Below, one piece after another: positions 29,187 through 37,502 of a stretch of 64,000 nt of DNA. The position numbers were made by a program, and so were the translations under genes. The first letter of the stretch is position 1, and each line of letters starts with the position of its first letter. Below the pieces are notes generated by a model that ran no database searches, was not told the DNA's origin, and was given only the letters and a program-made list of their open reading frames with translations. The stretch is from Bradyrhizobium sp. CCBAU 51627. Its GTDB lineage: Bacteria; Pseudomonadota; Alphaproteobacteria; Rhizobiales; Xanthobacteraceae. Where the stretch lies: NCBI RefSeq assembly GCF_028128765.1, contig NZ_LBJG01000019.1, positions 1 to 64,000 of the forward strand. The letters are read 5' to 3'.

Positions 29187-30704
29187 GTGCTAGCGACAGA
29201 CCTCCAGCAGCCGACCCAAGATCTGGATCAAGATCTGGATCAGCCAGCGGACCAGCCGGTCACGCGGTCCCGCGGACCGGGCGGGCTTGGCCTGTCCGGA
29301 AAATTGTTGCTGCTGACCGTTCCCCTGGTGATGATCGCAGCCGTCCTGCTCTATGTGCCCGCGATCGCGAACTTCTGGGTCAACCGGCTCAACGACCGCG
29401 TTGCGGCAGCCAACACGGCGGCGCTGGTGCTCGACGCCGCGCCGCTCGGCATGGTGCCGGACTCGCTGTCGCGCGAGATCCTGAAGAGCATCAATGCGCG
29501 CGCGGTCGCGATCAAGATGGGCCAGCAGCGCCGCCTGCTCGCCAGCGACAATCTGCCTGCGACGATCGAGCACGACATCGACCTGCGCGACATGACGGTA
29601 TGGGAGGCGATCACCGGCTCGTTCCAGATGATGCTGGAGACCGGCAACCAGCCGATCCGCATCGTCGGTCCCGGCGTCGGCAACGCCCAGTTCATCGAGA
29701 TCGTGACCGACGAATTGCCGCTGCGGCAGTCGATGTACCGCTTCTCCCGCAACCTCGTGGTGGTCGCGCTGATCATCGGCATTCTGACCGCCGGCCTCGT
29801 CTATCTCGCGCTCCATTACCTGTTCGTGCGGCCGATGCGGCGGCTGACGGCGAGCCTGGTCGGCTTCCACGAAAACCCCGAGAGTTCGGCGCGGATCATC
29901 GTGCCGAGCCAGCGCAGCGACGAGATCGGCGTTGCCGAGCGCGAATTGTCGGACATGCAGCGCGACCTGATGTCGATGCTGCATCAGAAGAGCCGGCTCG
30001 CCGCGCTCGGCCTCGCCGTCTCCAAGATCAACCACGATTTGCGCAATCTGCTGGCCTCGGCGCAGCTCTTGTCCGACCAGCTCGCCAGCGTGCCGGATCC
30101 GCGGGTGCAGCGCTTTGCGCCAAAGCTGGTGCGCTCGCTCGAGCGCGCCATCGCGTTCTGTCAGTCGACGCTGTCCTACGGTCGCGCCCAGGAGGCCGCG
30201 CCCGACCGCCGCATGATGCTGATCGAGCCGGTCGTGCTGGAGGTGCGCGAGACCGCCGGCCTTGCCAATGACGCCTCGATCGCCTGGGTCGCCGCGATCG
30301 AGCGCGGGCTCACGGTCGATGCCGATCCCGACCAGCTGTTTCGCGTGCTGCTCAACCTCGTGCGCAACGCCGCCCAGGCCTTGGAGAGCCATGCCTCCGG
30401 AGACGGCGGGCCGCAGCAGATCCGAATCACGGGAAAGCGCGAAGGCGCGGTCGCCATCCTGGAGGTCTCCGATACCGGACCCGGCGTGCCCCAGAAGACC
30501 CGGGAGCATCTGTTCGAGGCGTTCCAGACCTCCGGCCGTCCGGGCGGCAGCGGGCTTGGCCTTGCCATCGCCGCTGAGCTCGTCCGTGCCCATGGCGGCG
30601 ACATCCACCTGGTCGAGGGCACCATCGGCGCCACCTTCCGGATCGTCATCCCCGACCGCCCCGTGGAACTGCTCTCCATCCGCAACGAGCGGGCGCGGGC
30701 GTAA
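29187..30704 (+). CDS. Sensor histidine kinase with HAMP region
   Basis: A 505-residue membrane kinase starting at GTG 29187. The acidic N-terminus repeats DLDQDLDQ. Membrane segments lie near residues 38-60 and 190-212, with a periplasmic sensor region between, then a HAMP-like region. The H-box is SKINHDLRNLLASAQ with His283; N-box LLNLVRNAAQAL, G1 DTGPGVP and G2 GGSGLGLAIA complete the ATPase domain. No response regulator is adjacent, so it is an orphan here. Signal unknown. Confidence 0.88.
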   Translation: MLATDLQQPTQDLDQDLDQPADQPVTRSRGPGGLGLSGKLLLLTVPLVMIAAVLLYVPAIANFWVNRLNDRVAAANTAALVLDAAPLGMVPDSLSREILKSINARAVAIKMGQQRRLLASDNLPATIEHDIDLRDMTVWEAITGSFQMMLETGNQPIRIVGPGVGNAQFIEIVTDELPLRQSMYRFSRNLVVVALIIGILTAGLVYLALHYLFVRPMRRLTASLVGFHENPESSARIIVPSQRSDEIGVAERELSDMQRDLMSMLHQKSRLAALGLAVSKINHDLRNLLASAQLLSDQLASVPDPRVQRFAPKLVRSLERAIAFCQSTLSYGRAQEAAPDRRMMLIEPVVLEVRETAGLANDASIAWVAAIERGLTVDADPDQLFRVLLNLVRNAAQALESHASGDGGPQQIRITGKREGAVAILEVSDTGPGVPQKTREHLFEAFQTSGRPGGSGLGLAIAAELVRAHGGDIHLVEGTIGATFRIVIPDRPVELLSIRNERARA

Positions 30705-30726
30705 TTCGGCCAAAGGCCGAGTTGTT

Positions 30727-30822
30727 CGTCATTCCGGGGCGACGCAGCGCGCCGGCCCTGGAATCCAGAGGTTTTGGCGCGAGATTCCGGGTTCTCGCTG
30801 CGCGAGCCCCGGAATGACGGTC
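30727..30822. repeat. Intergenic palindromic repeat (CGTCATTCCGGGG type)
   Basis: CGTCATTCCGGGGCG and GAGCCCCGGAATGACG are inverted about 80 bp apart, with more internal dyads. The repeat lies between the kinase gene and tRNA-Arg. Confidence 0.75.
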
Positions 30823-30966
30823 GAGCGACCGTCATTCCCTGCAAAATCTCCCCATCCCGGACCTTGCCAACGCCGGCAAGAGCGGTTAGTCAGAGCGCTC
30901 TTTCGCACCCCCTCCGGTTTTGCCGGGGGCTGCTTGCGGGCCAGACCCGCACTGTTTGCGAAAAAC

Positions 30967-31043
30967 GCGCCCGTAGCTCAGCTGGATAGAGCATCAGACT
31001 ACGAATCTGAGGGTCGGACGTTCGAATCGTTCCGGGCGCGCCA
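30967..31043 (+). tRNA. tRNA-Arg (anticodon ACG)
   Basis: A 77-nt tRNA including encoded CCA. The acceptor stem GCGCCCG pairs with CGGGCGC, discriminator G. The anticodon stem TCAGA/TCTGA encloses CTACGAA, so the anticodon is ACG (arginine CGU, A34 normally becoming inosine). The T-arm contains GTTCGAATC. The 3' end of the gene, from 31027, is also the left copy of the integration repeat of the neighbouring element. Confidence 0.95.
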
Positions 31044-31046
31044 GTC
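31027..31046. repeat. Attachment site, tRNA copy (att)
   Basis: The 20 bases TCGTTCCGGGCGCGCCAGTC cover the 3' end of tRNA-Arg and the next 3 bp. An identical 20-bp copy lies at 38546-38565. Bases outside both copies differ. A tyrosine integrase gene starts about 130 bp away, the usual arrangement for integration into a tRNA gene. Confidence 0.88.
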
Positions 31047-31178
31047 GCACAACTTCCCATTGGAAATCAATAAGTAGCGCAGATACAAGCGCTTAGCTGC
31101 CGCGCGGTGGTATGAAGCGGTGGTGGGAATGCGTGTGCTGATGGGCGTAATAAAGACCGACACAACACCTACTACGCG

Positions 31179-32999
31179 TTGAAAACGGTGCCTGCGAAGC
31201 CGAAGGGGCTGCGAGCAGCCGTCGCGCTTGTGCTGAAGAACGGCAAGACTTCTCAGGCAAATCTGAAGCGGTCGTTGGGCACCAAGGACCGCCGTGAGGC
31301 CAACATACGCGCTAAGCCGGTATTGGCTGAGTTCGACCGCATCATTGCCAAGGCCAAGGCGAGTCTTGCCGCAACCACGGTGTCGGTAGTCAAGCGCATC
31401 AGCCTCAACGAAACTGAAATCAAGCGCATGGCCGAGTGGGTGTACGCCAAGGCGCTGGCTTGGGATGAGCGCGGCCGTTTCACCGGACGGGAGGAAGAGA
31501 AGCGGAGGTATGCGGAGCTTGAACGCCTTGAAGGACCGCTGCCTCCACCGCGCTTTCCGCACGATGATTGGCCGCAGTTCGGCGTGCCCCGTGAGCTGTA
31601 CGAAGAGGAAGCGGCCGAGCTGTTAGATACCCTACAAGAGATGCGGAAGGCAGCCGCTATGGGCGACATCTCCGCTGTTCAGGATCATGTGCAGGAGGCC
31701 ATGTGGGCTTTCAATATCGAGTTGGACGAGCACAGCGCCGCTTATCTCAGGCTCGGAACTGCCTGCCTGCATTCGTATCTGCGATCCCTTGAGGACATCA
31801 GGAAGCGGGACGAAGGCATTACAGTTGAAACCCCGACAGTCGCTTTGCCGAGTACTGCTGCGACAACGGCAGACGGAGGCACGCTCAAGGACGCGCTAGA
31901 GGGATGGAAGAAGCACCGTGCTCGGCCGAAGCGGACGGGGGATGAGTTTAGCCGCAGCGTGGAGATGTTTATCCAGCTTCACGGCAACATGCCTGTAGCA
32001 GCGATTAAGAAGGCTCACGCGCTGGAGTTTCGCAAAGCCCTACAGGACGTGCCCCGCCAGCGAACTGGCGACTTGCTGCGCGCAACGCTTCCTGCTCAGG
32101 CCGCTTGGGGGCGTGAGCACTCAGAAGAGCCGAGGATCACTGCCGCCACGATCAACAAGCAACTTGGCGCTGTGCAGTCCATCTGCATCTGGGCCAGCGA
32201 CAACGGGCTTGTGCCGGATGACATGCAGTGGACCGATCCCTTTAGCAAACTCAGGCTTCCCGAGGAGCGCTCCGAGCGCACGTCATTTGAGATTGCGGAG
32301 CTTCAATCGCTGTTCAATGCGTCGGTGTTTACCGAACACCAGTTTCCGCTAGGGGCACATGGGGCCGCTGGGTTCTGGTTGCCGTTGTTGGCTCTCTTCA
32401 CAGGCGCACGGCAGGCGGAATTAGGAAGTCTCACCGCAGCCAACGTGCAGACAGATGCAGAGACGGGTGTGGCGCTGCTCTACTTCGTAACCGAGAGGGC
32501 ACGAGGGAAGCGCGTTAAGACGGACGCCTCCGAGCGTGTTGTGCCCGTGCATCCCGAAGTGATTCGCTTGGGCTTCCTCAGCTATGTCGGGGAGCGACGG
32601 AAGGCCGATGGTGCAGACGCTTGGCTCTTCCCCTCAGTGGCGCCAGACAGAGGCCGCGCGGGCGTACCTGCATGGTCACAGTGGTTTGGCCGTTATCTGC
32701 GTGCGGCGGGCGTGACGGACAAGGCTAAGGTTTTCCACTCCTTCCGCCACACGGTGAAGGACGCGCTACGCAGAGGCAGGGCGGACCACGAGATGCGCGA
32801 GGCATTGATTGGGCACGCACAGGCATCCTCGGTAAGCTGGGGCTACGGCGCTAACGCCATGTTGTCGAGGTTCGGTGCTGCCGGATTGTCGGACGCTATC
32901 AACCGCATTTCCTATCCCGGCCTTGACCTGTCGCGGGTCAAGCCGCTGGGCGTGCCACCGCGTACACGCGACGACACCAAAGAAAATAGGGCGGGCTGA
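31179..32999 (+). CDS. Tyrosine recombinase (integrase)
   Basis: A 606-residue integrase. Catalytic residues are visible: Arg411 in FTGARQAELGSLTA, HSFRH (His520, Arg523), His546 in GHAQASS and Tyr556 in SWGYG. The N-terminal part contains SLGTKDRREANIRAKPVLAEFDRI, typical of large proteobacterial integrases. The only start in the open frame is TTG at 31179. Upstream in-frame codons to 31116 read like the missing N-terminus (GRNKDRHNTYYALKTVP), see findings. It acts on the att sites flanking the element. Confidence 0.92.
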   Translation: MKTVPAKPKGLRAAVALVLKNGKTSQANLKRSLGTKDRREANIRAKPVLAEFDRIIAKAKASLAATTVSVVKRISLNETEIKRMAEWVYAKALAWDERGRFTGREEEKRRYAELERLEGPLPPPRFPHDDWPQFGVPRELYEEEAAELLDTLQEMRKAAAMGDISAVQDHVQEAMWAFNIELDEHSAAYLRLGTACLHSYLRSLEDIRKRDEGITVETPTVALPSTAATTADGGTLKDALEGWKKHRARPKRTGDEFSRSVEMFIQLHGNMPVAAIKKAHALEFRKALQDVPRQRTGDLLRATLPAQAAWGREHSEEPRITAATINKQLGAVQSICIWASDNGLVPDDMQWTDPFSKLRLPEERSERTSFEIAELQSLFNASVFTEHQFPLGAHGAAGFWLPLLALFTGARQAELGSLTAANVQTDAETGVALLYFVTERARGKRVKTDASERVVPVHPEVIRLGFLSYVGERRKADGADAWLFPSVAPDRGRAGVPAWSQWFGRYLRAAGVTDKAKVFHSFRHTVKDALRRGRADHEMREALIGHAQASSVSWGYGANAMLSRFGAAGLSDAINRISYPGLDLSRVKPLGVPPRTRDDTKENRAG

Positions 33000-33003
33000 C
33001 ACC

Positions 33004-33357
33004 ATGAAATGGAATGCAATTGTGGCGCTGATGCTTGCGGGCCTCGCGCTCTCCGCGTGCGTCTCTGAGGAGGAGATGGCGGCCAAAAGGCAGATGGCAC
33101 AAGCCAACAGGGAGAAACAGTGTACTTCCTTTGGCTACAAGCTGGGCACGCCCGATTACAGCAAGTGTCTCGAAAGCCTGTATCTGCAAGATCAACAGCT
33201 AGCTGCCGCAGAAGAAGCGAACCGGCAAGCACGTCTCCACGAGGTGGGACAGAGGTTGCAGAGAGCCAGCGAAGCAATGCAGAGCATCAACCCGCCTACG
33301 GTTCACTGTTCCACCATGCCCAACGGCATCGGCGGCACTAACACCACCTGCCAATAA
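33004..33357 (+). CDS. Small lipoprotein
   Basis: A 117-residue protein starting 4 bp after the integrase stop. The signal peptide ends in a lipobox, LALSAC with Cys20, so it should be lipid-anchored in the envelope. The mature part is helical and Gln/Glu-rich with CTSFGYKLGTPDYSKCLESLYLQDQQ, a two-cysteine motif seen in small alphaproteobacterial proteins. The tail has two more cysteines. Its role in the element is unknown. Confidence 0.82.
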   Translation: MKWNAIVALMLAGLALSACVSEEEMAAKRQMAQANREKQCTSFGYKLGTPDYSKCLESLYLQDQQLAAAEEANRQARLHEVGQRLQRASEAMQSINPPTVHCSTMPNGIGGTNTTCQ

Positions 33358-33366
33358 GGCAGAAAG

Positions 33367-33401
33367 GCCGCACCGGGGCGTCCTAAGCTTTTCGGTGCGG
33401 C
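33367..33401. terminator. Inverted repeat, possible terminator
   Basis: GCCGCACCG and CGGTGCGGC form a perfect 9-bp stem with a 17-nt loop, starting 9 bp after the lipoprotein stop. No T-tract follows, so termination is uncertain. It could equally regulate the polymerase-like gene that starts at 33437. Confidence 0.5.
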
Positions 33402-33436
33402 TACCGGCAATTGATAGCAGAGCAGACGCAAGCATA

Positions 33437-34846
33437 ATGACCGACAATACCGATGACACCACTCTGACCGAGCGCACCGCATGGGAGCCAAAAACTCCAA
33501 AGGAGGAACGGGAGGCGCTCGACAAGGCTCCCTTGGCAACCCTGCGTGCCCAACCAGCGAATGCGCAGGTAGCGGCGTTCGTGAGCGGGTTAGCCCAGCG
33601 ATATAGGAGGCCGAACTCCGCGAAGGGCAAATCATACGCGCGGGACAAAACCCTGATGAAGCATGTGACAGCAGTGGCTGCGTTCGTTGCTGATCTGCTG
33701 GCCGCTATCGAAAGTGACCGCAGCGAGGGCTGGCTTAGGTGTTCGCTCAGGAAGAGCGACTACACCAATCAGCGCGTCACATGGCGCATGTTCGACGCGG
33801 TGCGCCAAGCGTTCGCTGAGGCAGGGCTCGTGGAGCACAAGCCGGGGTATCCGCCTTCGTATCAGTTCGATAACCCGGGGCCGATGGTTGGAAAGCTCAC
33901 CCGCTACAGGGCAACATCTTTGCTTCTCGCTGCGTGCGAAGCTCATGGCGTTACACCAGCGAACGTGCGGCAATGTTTCCAATTCGACGAGGTGATGCCT
34001 TCAGAGCTGGTGCAGCTAACCTCGCCATCGCACAAGACGCCGAACACCGAGAAGGTGCAACAGCTCCGCGCGCAGGTTGCTGAGTTCAACTCCTTCCTCG
34101 CTAAGCACACGCTCACGCACCCACAGGTCAAGGTGAAGCATCTTGGTTGGGTAAGAAAGTTTCACCAAGCGAACGACCTCCAGACTTACAGGTGGGACAA
34201 GGGTGGTCGCCTGTATTCCTACCCGCAAAATGCCGAGTGCTATCAGCGCTTAGGGGAGGACACACGACTTGGGATGCGGATCGACGGCGAGAGTGTGGTC
34301 GAGATTGACATCTCGTCCTCGTACCTCACCATCTTCTATGCGTGGTGCGATCAGAAACTCGACACCGACCCGGATGCCTACGCTGGCATCCTTGGGCCTA
34401 CGGAGCTTGATCGGCAGGTTGCTAAGTTTTGGATCAATGCGTCATTCGGCAACGGCAGTCTGCTGACACGGTGGGCCAAGTTCACTAAGGGTTTCCGCGA
34501 GCGCTTGGCAAAGAAGGGCTTCCCGCCAGACGCATTCGACACCAAGGCGTACCCGATGTCTCGGATCAAGGAGCGCGCTCTACAGCGTCACCCCCTCCTT
34601 GGGCGATGGGGTGGAGAAATCCGAGGTCGGGTGAGAGGCTGGGCTGATCTGATGTTCGTGGAGAGCGAAGTCATCATCGCCACCATGCAAGAGCTGATGG
34701 CTAAGGGCGTTCCCAGTATGCCGGTCCACGACAGTTTGATTGTTCAAGCGAGCAAGGAAGCCTTGGCCGTCGATACCCTGTCCCGCCAATTCGAAACCCA
34801 TACTGGGGCGGTTCCGAAGCTGGATGTCAGCAGGTCAGGCTTCTGA
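33437..34846 (+). CDS. DNA polymerase A-like protein (palm/fingers motifs)
   Basis: A 469-residue protein. Three blocks match family A polymerase motifs in order and spacing: motif A VEIDISSSYLTIFY (Asp291), motif B RQVAKFWINASFGNG (Arg326, Lys330, Gly338), and motif C PVHDSLIVQ (His431, Asp432). The N-terminal 270 residues show no exonuclease motif. A GTG at 33395 lies in a hairpin, so ATG at 33437 is preferred. Activity is inferred only; possible roles are element replication or gap filling after excision. It could be an inactive or repurposed relative. Confidence 0.75.
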   Translation: MTDNTDDTTLTERTAWEPKTPKEEREALDKAPLATLRAQPANAQVAAFVSGLAQRYRRPNSAKGKSYARDKTLMKHVTAVAAFVADLLAAIESDRSEGWLRCSLRKSDYTNQRVTWRMFDAVRQAFAEAGLVEHKPGYPPSYQFDNPGPMVGKLTRYRATSLLLAACEAHGVTPANVRQCFQFDEVMPSELVQLTSPSHKTPNTEKVQQLRAQVAEFNSFLAKHTLTHPQVKVKHLGWVRKFHQANDLQTYRWDKGGRLYSYPQNAECYQRLGEDTRLGMRIDGESVVEIDISSSYLTIFYAWCDQKLDTDPDAYAGILGPTELDRQVAKFWINASFGNGSLLTRWAKFTKGFRERLAKKGFPPDAFDTKAYPMSRIKERALQRHPLLGRWGGEIRGRVRGWADLMFVESEVIIATMQELMAKGVPSMPVHDSLIVQASKEALAVDTLSRQFETHTGAVPKLDVSRSGF

Positions 34847-35418
34847 TGCAGCCAACATTCATGCAGCAGCTAACTATCTATTATTACTAGCTATAACTCT
34901 CTGGTATTAGCTATGGTTGGTCTACCCTGTTACCCCAGTGCGCGGACCAAACCATATCGTGGAACGAATGTTTGACGAGGGCGTGCCAACCGGCCCGTAT
35001 ATGTGCACACGGCCGGTGTTCTGGCTTTGGGGCCCAATAGGGCTGAATCACAATGTCCCTGTAGGACTCTAGGAAGCCCGCGGGCGCCTTTGACGCTAAG
35101 CCCAGGGAGCACCGGCGGCTAGCTATAGTGCCCCCCAGAGGACTCCGCTGAGTCTCCTAGAGGGATAGGCGCGCCGGAGTGGCCCCTGGGGGCATCCTGT
35201 TCCTATCGAGCCCGGGCATGTTGGGGCTCCACACGGTACTTCTGGCGAAGCACACCGCCCGCTTCAGCCGAGCAGAGGCCGATGGCTTTAGCCCGCCGAT
35301 TTTGGAGCGGGGCCCCACCCGCGAATGGCCCGGGGCCCCACCGAGAGCCGGAGTCCCTTAGCTGCCGATTAGCTGGGCGGCAGCGTCAGTGAGTGAGCCG
35401 ATGATCCTCCGCATGGGC
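34847..35418. other. Non-coding region of the element with AT-rich tract and repeats
   Basis: No convincing gene in 572 bp. Bases 34860-34920 are AT-rich with repeated AGCTA words. Further on: inverted repeat ACCGGCC/GGCCGGT (34989-35017); hairpin GACTC-CGCT-GAGTC (35141-35154) inside outer arms TGCCCCCCAG/CTGGGGGCA (35129-35194); and two 11-bp direct repeats GGGGCCCCACC (35309-35319, 35332-35342). An AT-rich stretch beside repeats, next to a polymerase-like gene, is what an origin of replication could look like, but this is unproven. Confidence 0.5.
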
Positions 35419-35970
35419 TCAGCCCCCTTTGCCTTCCAGAGCGCGATAGACCGACGCGCGGCCTATCCCAAGCTCCTTCGCGATGGCTGACGGTCCTTTG
35501 CCTTCCGCGTGCATCGCCTGCACCTTTGCAACGTCCACCGAGGGCTTGCGACCTTTGTAGACGCCACGGGCCTTAGCGTCCGCGATGCCTTCGAGTTGAC
35601 GTTCGCGGCGTAGGTTGGTCTCGAACTCAGCGAACACGCCAAGCATGTCGAGGAAGCATTTCCCGGCTGCTGTGCTGGTGTCGATGGGCTGCTCGGTTGC
35701 ACGCAGGGAAGCGCCATGGGCCTTCACGGTGCGCACGATGTCTTGCAGATCACCAATGCTGCGCGCCAGCCGGTCAATGCGCGTCACCATCAGCACGTCC
35801 CCAGCGCGAAGGAAATCGAGCACGGTGCGAAGCTGCTCCCGTCCCGCGGTGCTGGTGCCGCTGCGCTTCTCAGAGCGGATCAGGTCGCAACCTGCCGCGC
35901 GCAATGCGTTCTCTTGGAGGTCGAGGTGTTGATCGGTGGTGCTCACGCGGGCGTACCCGATGACGGTCAT
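35419..35970 (-). CDS. Serine recombinase (resolvase/invertase family)
   Basis: A 183-residue protein. MTVIGYARVSTTDQHLDLQ holds the catalytic serine (YARVS). DVLMVTRIDRLARSIGDLQ is the second active-site block with the arginines. FAEFETNLRRERQLEGIADAKARGVYKGRK is the E-helix, and VQAMHAEGKGPSAIAKELGIGRASVYRAL is the C-terminal DNA-binding helix-turn-helix. ATG at 35970 is chosen; six more residues upstream are open. Size and domains match Tn3-type resolvases. It probably resolves dimers of the excised element at the adjacent repeats. Confidence 0.92.
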   Translation of the reverse strand: MTVIGYARVSTTDQHLDLQENALRAAGCDLIRSEKRSGTSTAGREQLRTVLDFLRAGDVLMVTRIDRLARSIGDLQDIVRTVKAHGASLRATEQPIDTSTAAGKCFLDMLGVFAEFETNLRRERQLEGIADAKARGVYKGRKPSVDVAKVQAMHAEGKGPSAIAKELGIGRASVYRALEGKGG

Positions 35971-35980
35971 TCGCCAGTCC

Positions 35981-36075
35981 TGTCTCACTAGGGTTTAGAC
36001 CATGAGACAGTGGCGTCTCAAAATTAAAATGTCAACCCTATTGAGACGACTTTTGTGTCTCAGGGGAATGTCTCA
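35981..36075. promoter_or_regulatory. Res-like recombination site with six TGTCTCA-type repeats
   Basis: Three subsites are visible. Site 1: TGTCTCA (35981) and TGAGACA (36003-36009) inverted, spanning 29 bp. Site 2: CGTCTCA (36014) and TGAGACG (ending 36048), spanning 35 bp. Site 3: two direct TGTCTCA copies (36056, 36069). Tn3/gamma-delta res has three sites of about 28, 34 and 25 bp with TGTCnnA-like half-site ends. The position just upstream of the resolvase start supports this. It likely doubles as promoter/operator. Confidence 0.75.
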
Positions 36076-36187
36076 GGAGGGTAGACGCATTTGAGGCGTT
36101 GCGGTCGCGCCGCGAAAGCTGGGGGATGCTTCGGATATTGCTTGGACCATCTTCGTGCTTTGCGCGAAGTCCGCTACCATTGGTCCG

Positions 36188-36739
36188 ATGCTGCGGACGT
36201 TGGTAAACGCCGACAAACTAATCGCCCTGCCGTCCGTCGTCTGGACGCCTCCCGACGACAGGGATGGCTACACCCGCTTTCAAGTACCACTGTCGATCGG
36301 CGGAGTGGTCGAAGCTGGTGTAACGCTCAGTGGCGGGGCCTACGCGCAAATTCCCGATCAGCATGTGACATTCGAATTGGCAGTTGAGGGCGTGAACGGT
36401 CAAAGGCGGACGCGCCTCATGCGGCTCGATTGGCGTTCACTGAAGGGCGGACACTCTAACCATCGACGAAAATGCTCAGGTGCTTTGTCGGGTCTGCGAT
36501 TGTCTCCGACCCATTTTCATAGCTTCGAAGCGAATTGGGATGAGCAAAGGCAGTGGATGAAGCGCGGGAAACTCCCGTGCGCTGAAGAGGTTAAGGAAGA
36601 CCTACGGACGTTCGAGGACGTTAGGGACTTCGTAGGAAGTGCCTTTAAAATCAACAACATAGGCCTTGTCCCTCTGCCTCCTTGGGAGTATGATTTGTTC
36701 AATGTCCAGCAGCGAAATCATAACCCCGACCGTCCATAG
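36188..36739 (+). CDS. Unknown protein, first gene of an overlapping pair
   Basis: About 183 residues from ATG 36188 (an in-frame ATG at 36155 would add 11). Visible features: LIALPSVVW near the start, a beta-rich middle, and SNHRRKCSGALSG..THFHSFE, a histidine-rich stretch. I have a weak recollection of similar DUF6978-type proteins with a LIALP start and histidine motif; this is not certain. It overlaps the next gene by 38 bp, so the pair is probably translationally coupled. Function unknown; see findings. Confidence 0.7.
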   Translation: MLRTLVNADKLIALPSVVWTPPDDRDGYTRFQVPLSIGGVVEAGVTLSGGAYAQIPDQHVTFELAVEGVNGQRRTRLMRLDWRSLKGGHSNHRRKCSGALSGLRLSPTHFHSFEANWDEQRQWMKRGKLPCAEEVKEDLRTFEDVRDFVGSAFKINNIGLVPLPPWEYDLFNVQQRNHNPDRP

Positions 36740-37460
36740 GGCTGTTGATGCGGCCATTGGAGACCTTGTGCGCGCAGAGCGCATTGGCGGCTCGTGGTTC
36801 GTAAGCTTGCCGCTGATTTACCCTGATGGATCGTTCGCGACCGTCCGTATCGAGCAGCGCGGCGACCTCTTCCGTGTGAGTGACAACGGATTTACTTGGC
36901 GCGAAGCAGAGGACATTGACGTTTCTAAGCGCTCCTTTGGGCAAATCGCGGGGGCGATTGCTGAAGGCATTGGGGTCACCGTTGACGAGAGGCTTCTATA
37001 CGTTGAGGTGCCGGTCGTGATGCTTCATCGCGCTATTTGCGACGTGGCAGAAACCTCCTGGCGCATCATTGACCGCCTCTTCGAGCGGGCATTTGCCGAC
37101 AATGAGGAAGAAGAAGCGCTCGCGGAAACATTGACGAGCAAGTTGATTGGCCTGTTTGGGCAGGGGATGGTGGATCCGAAGGCGACCGTTTTCGGAGCTT
37201 CCACCAACGAATGGACTGTTTCCGCAATTGTGAAGTTCCCCGACCACAACGCGGTCTTTCAGGCTGTCGGAAGCCATTCGAACTCGATCTACAAAGCGTC
37301 AACCGAGTTCCGAGACCTCTCGGCCCTAAAATCCGGCCCGAGGCTGATTGCCGTGGTGAAGGATACCGCGTCGCTCGGTCAGAAGTTGGCGCTGCTCAGT
37401 CCTGCTAAGGTCTTGGAGCAGGGACAGGCCGACGAGCTTTACCGCAAGGCTGCCGCATAG
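36702..37460 (+). CDS. Unknown protein, DUF1828-like N-terminus
   Basis: A 252-residue protein starting at ATG 36702 inside the end of the previous gene. Residues about 28-65 (WFVSLPLIYPDGSFATVRIEQRGDLFRVSDNGFTW) resemble the DUF1828 pattern of a beta-strand core ending in a D-(N/D)-G turn. The C-terminal half (WTVSAIVKFPDHNAVFQAV and RLIAVVKDTASLGQKL) resembles its usual partner domain DUF1829. This is a memory-based match of moderate reliability. The function is unknown. Confidence 0.7.
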   Translation: MSSSEIITPTVHRAVDAAIGDLVRAERIGGSWFVSLPLIYPDGSFATVRIEQRGDLFRVSDNGFTWREAEDIDVSKRSFGQIAGAIAEGIGVTVDERLLYVEVPVVMLHRAICDVAETSWRIIDRLFERAFADNEEEEALAETLTSKLIGLFGQGMVDPKATVFGASTNEWTVSAIVKFPDHNAVFQAVGSHSNSIYKASTEFRDLSALKSGPRLIAVVKDTASLGQKLALLSPAKVLEQGQADELYRKAAA

Positions 37461-37502
37461 GGCGCTCGCAGGCTTATTGGCCGCTATACTTCGGCTGCGA
37501 GA

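Noticed and set aside
36091..36387. 98-codon plus-strand frame before the unknown pair
   Set aside because: It overlaps the better gene at 36188 in another frame and reads Arg/Cys-rich without structure.
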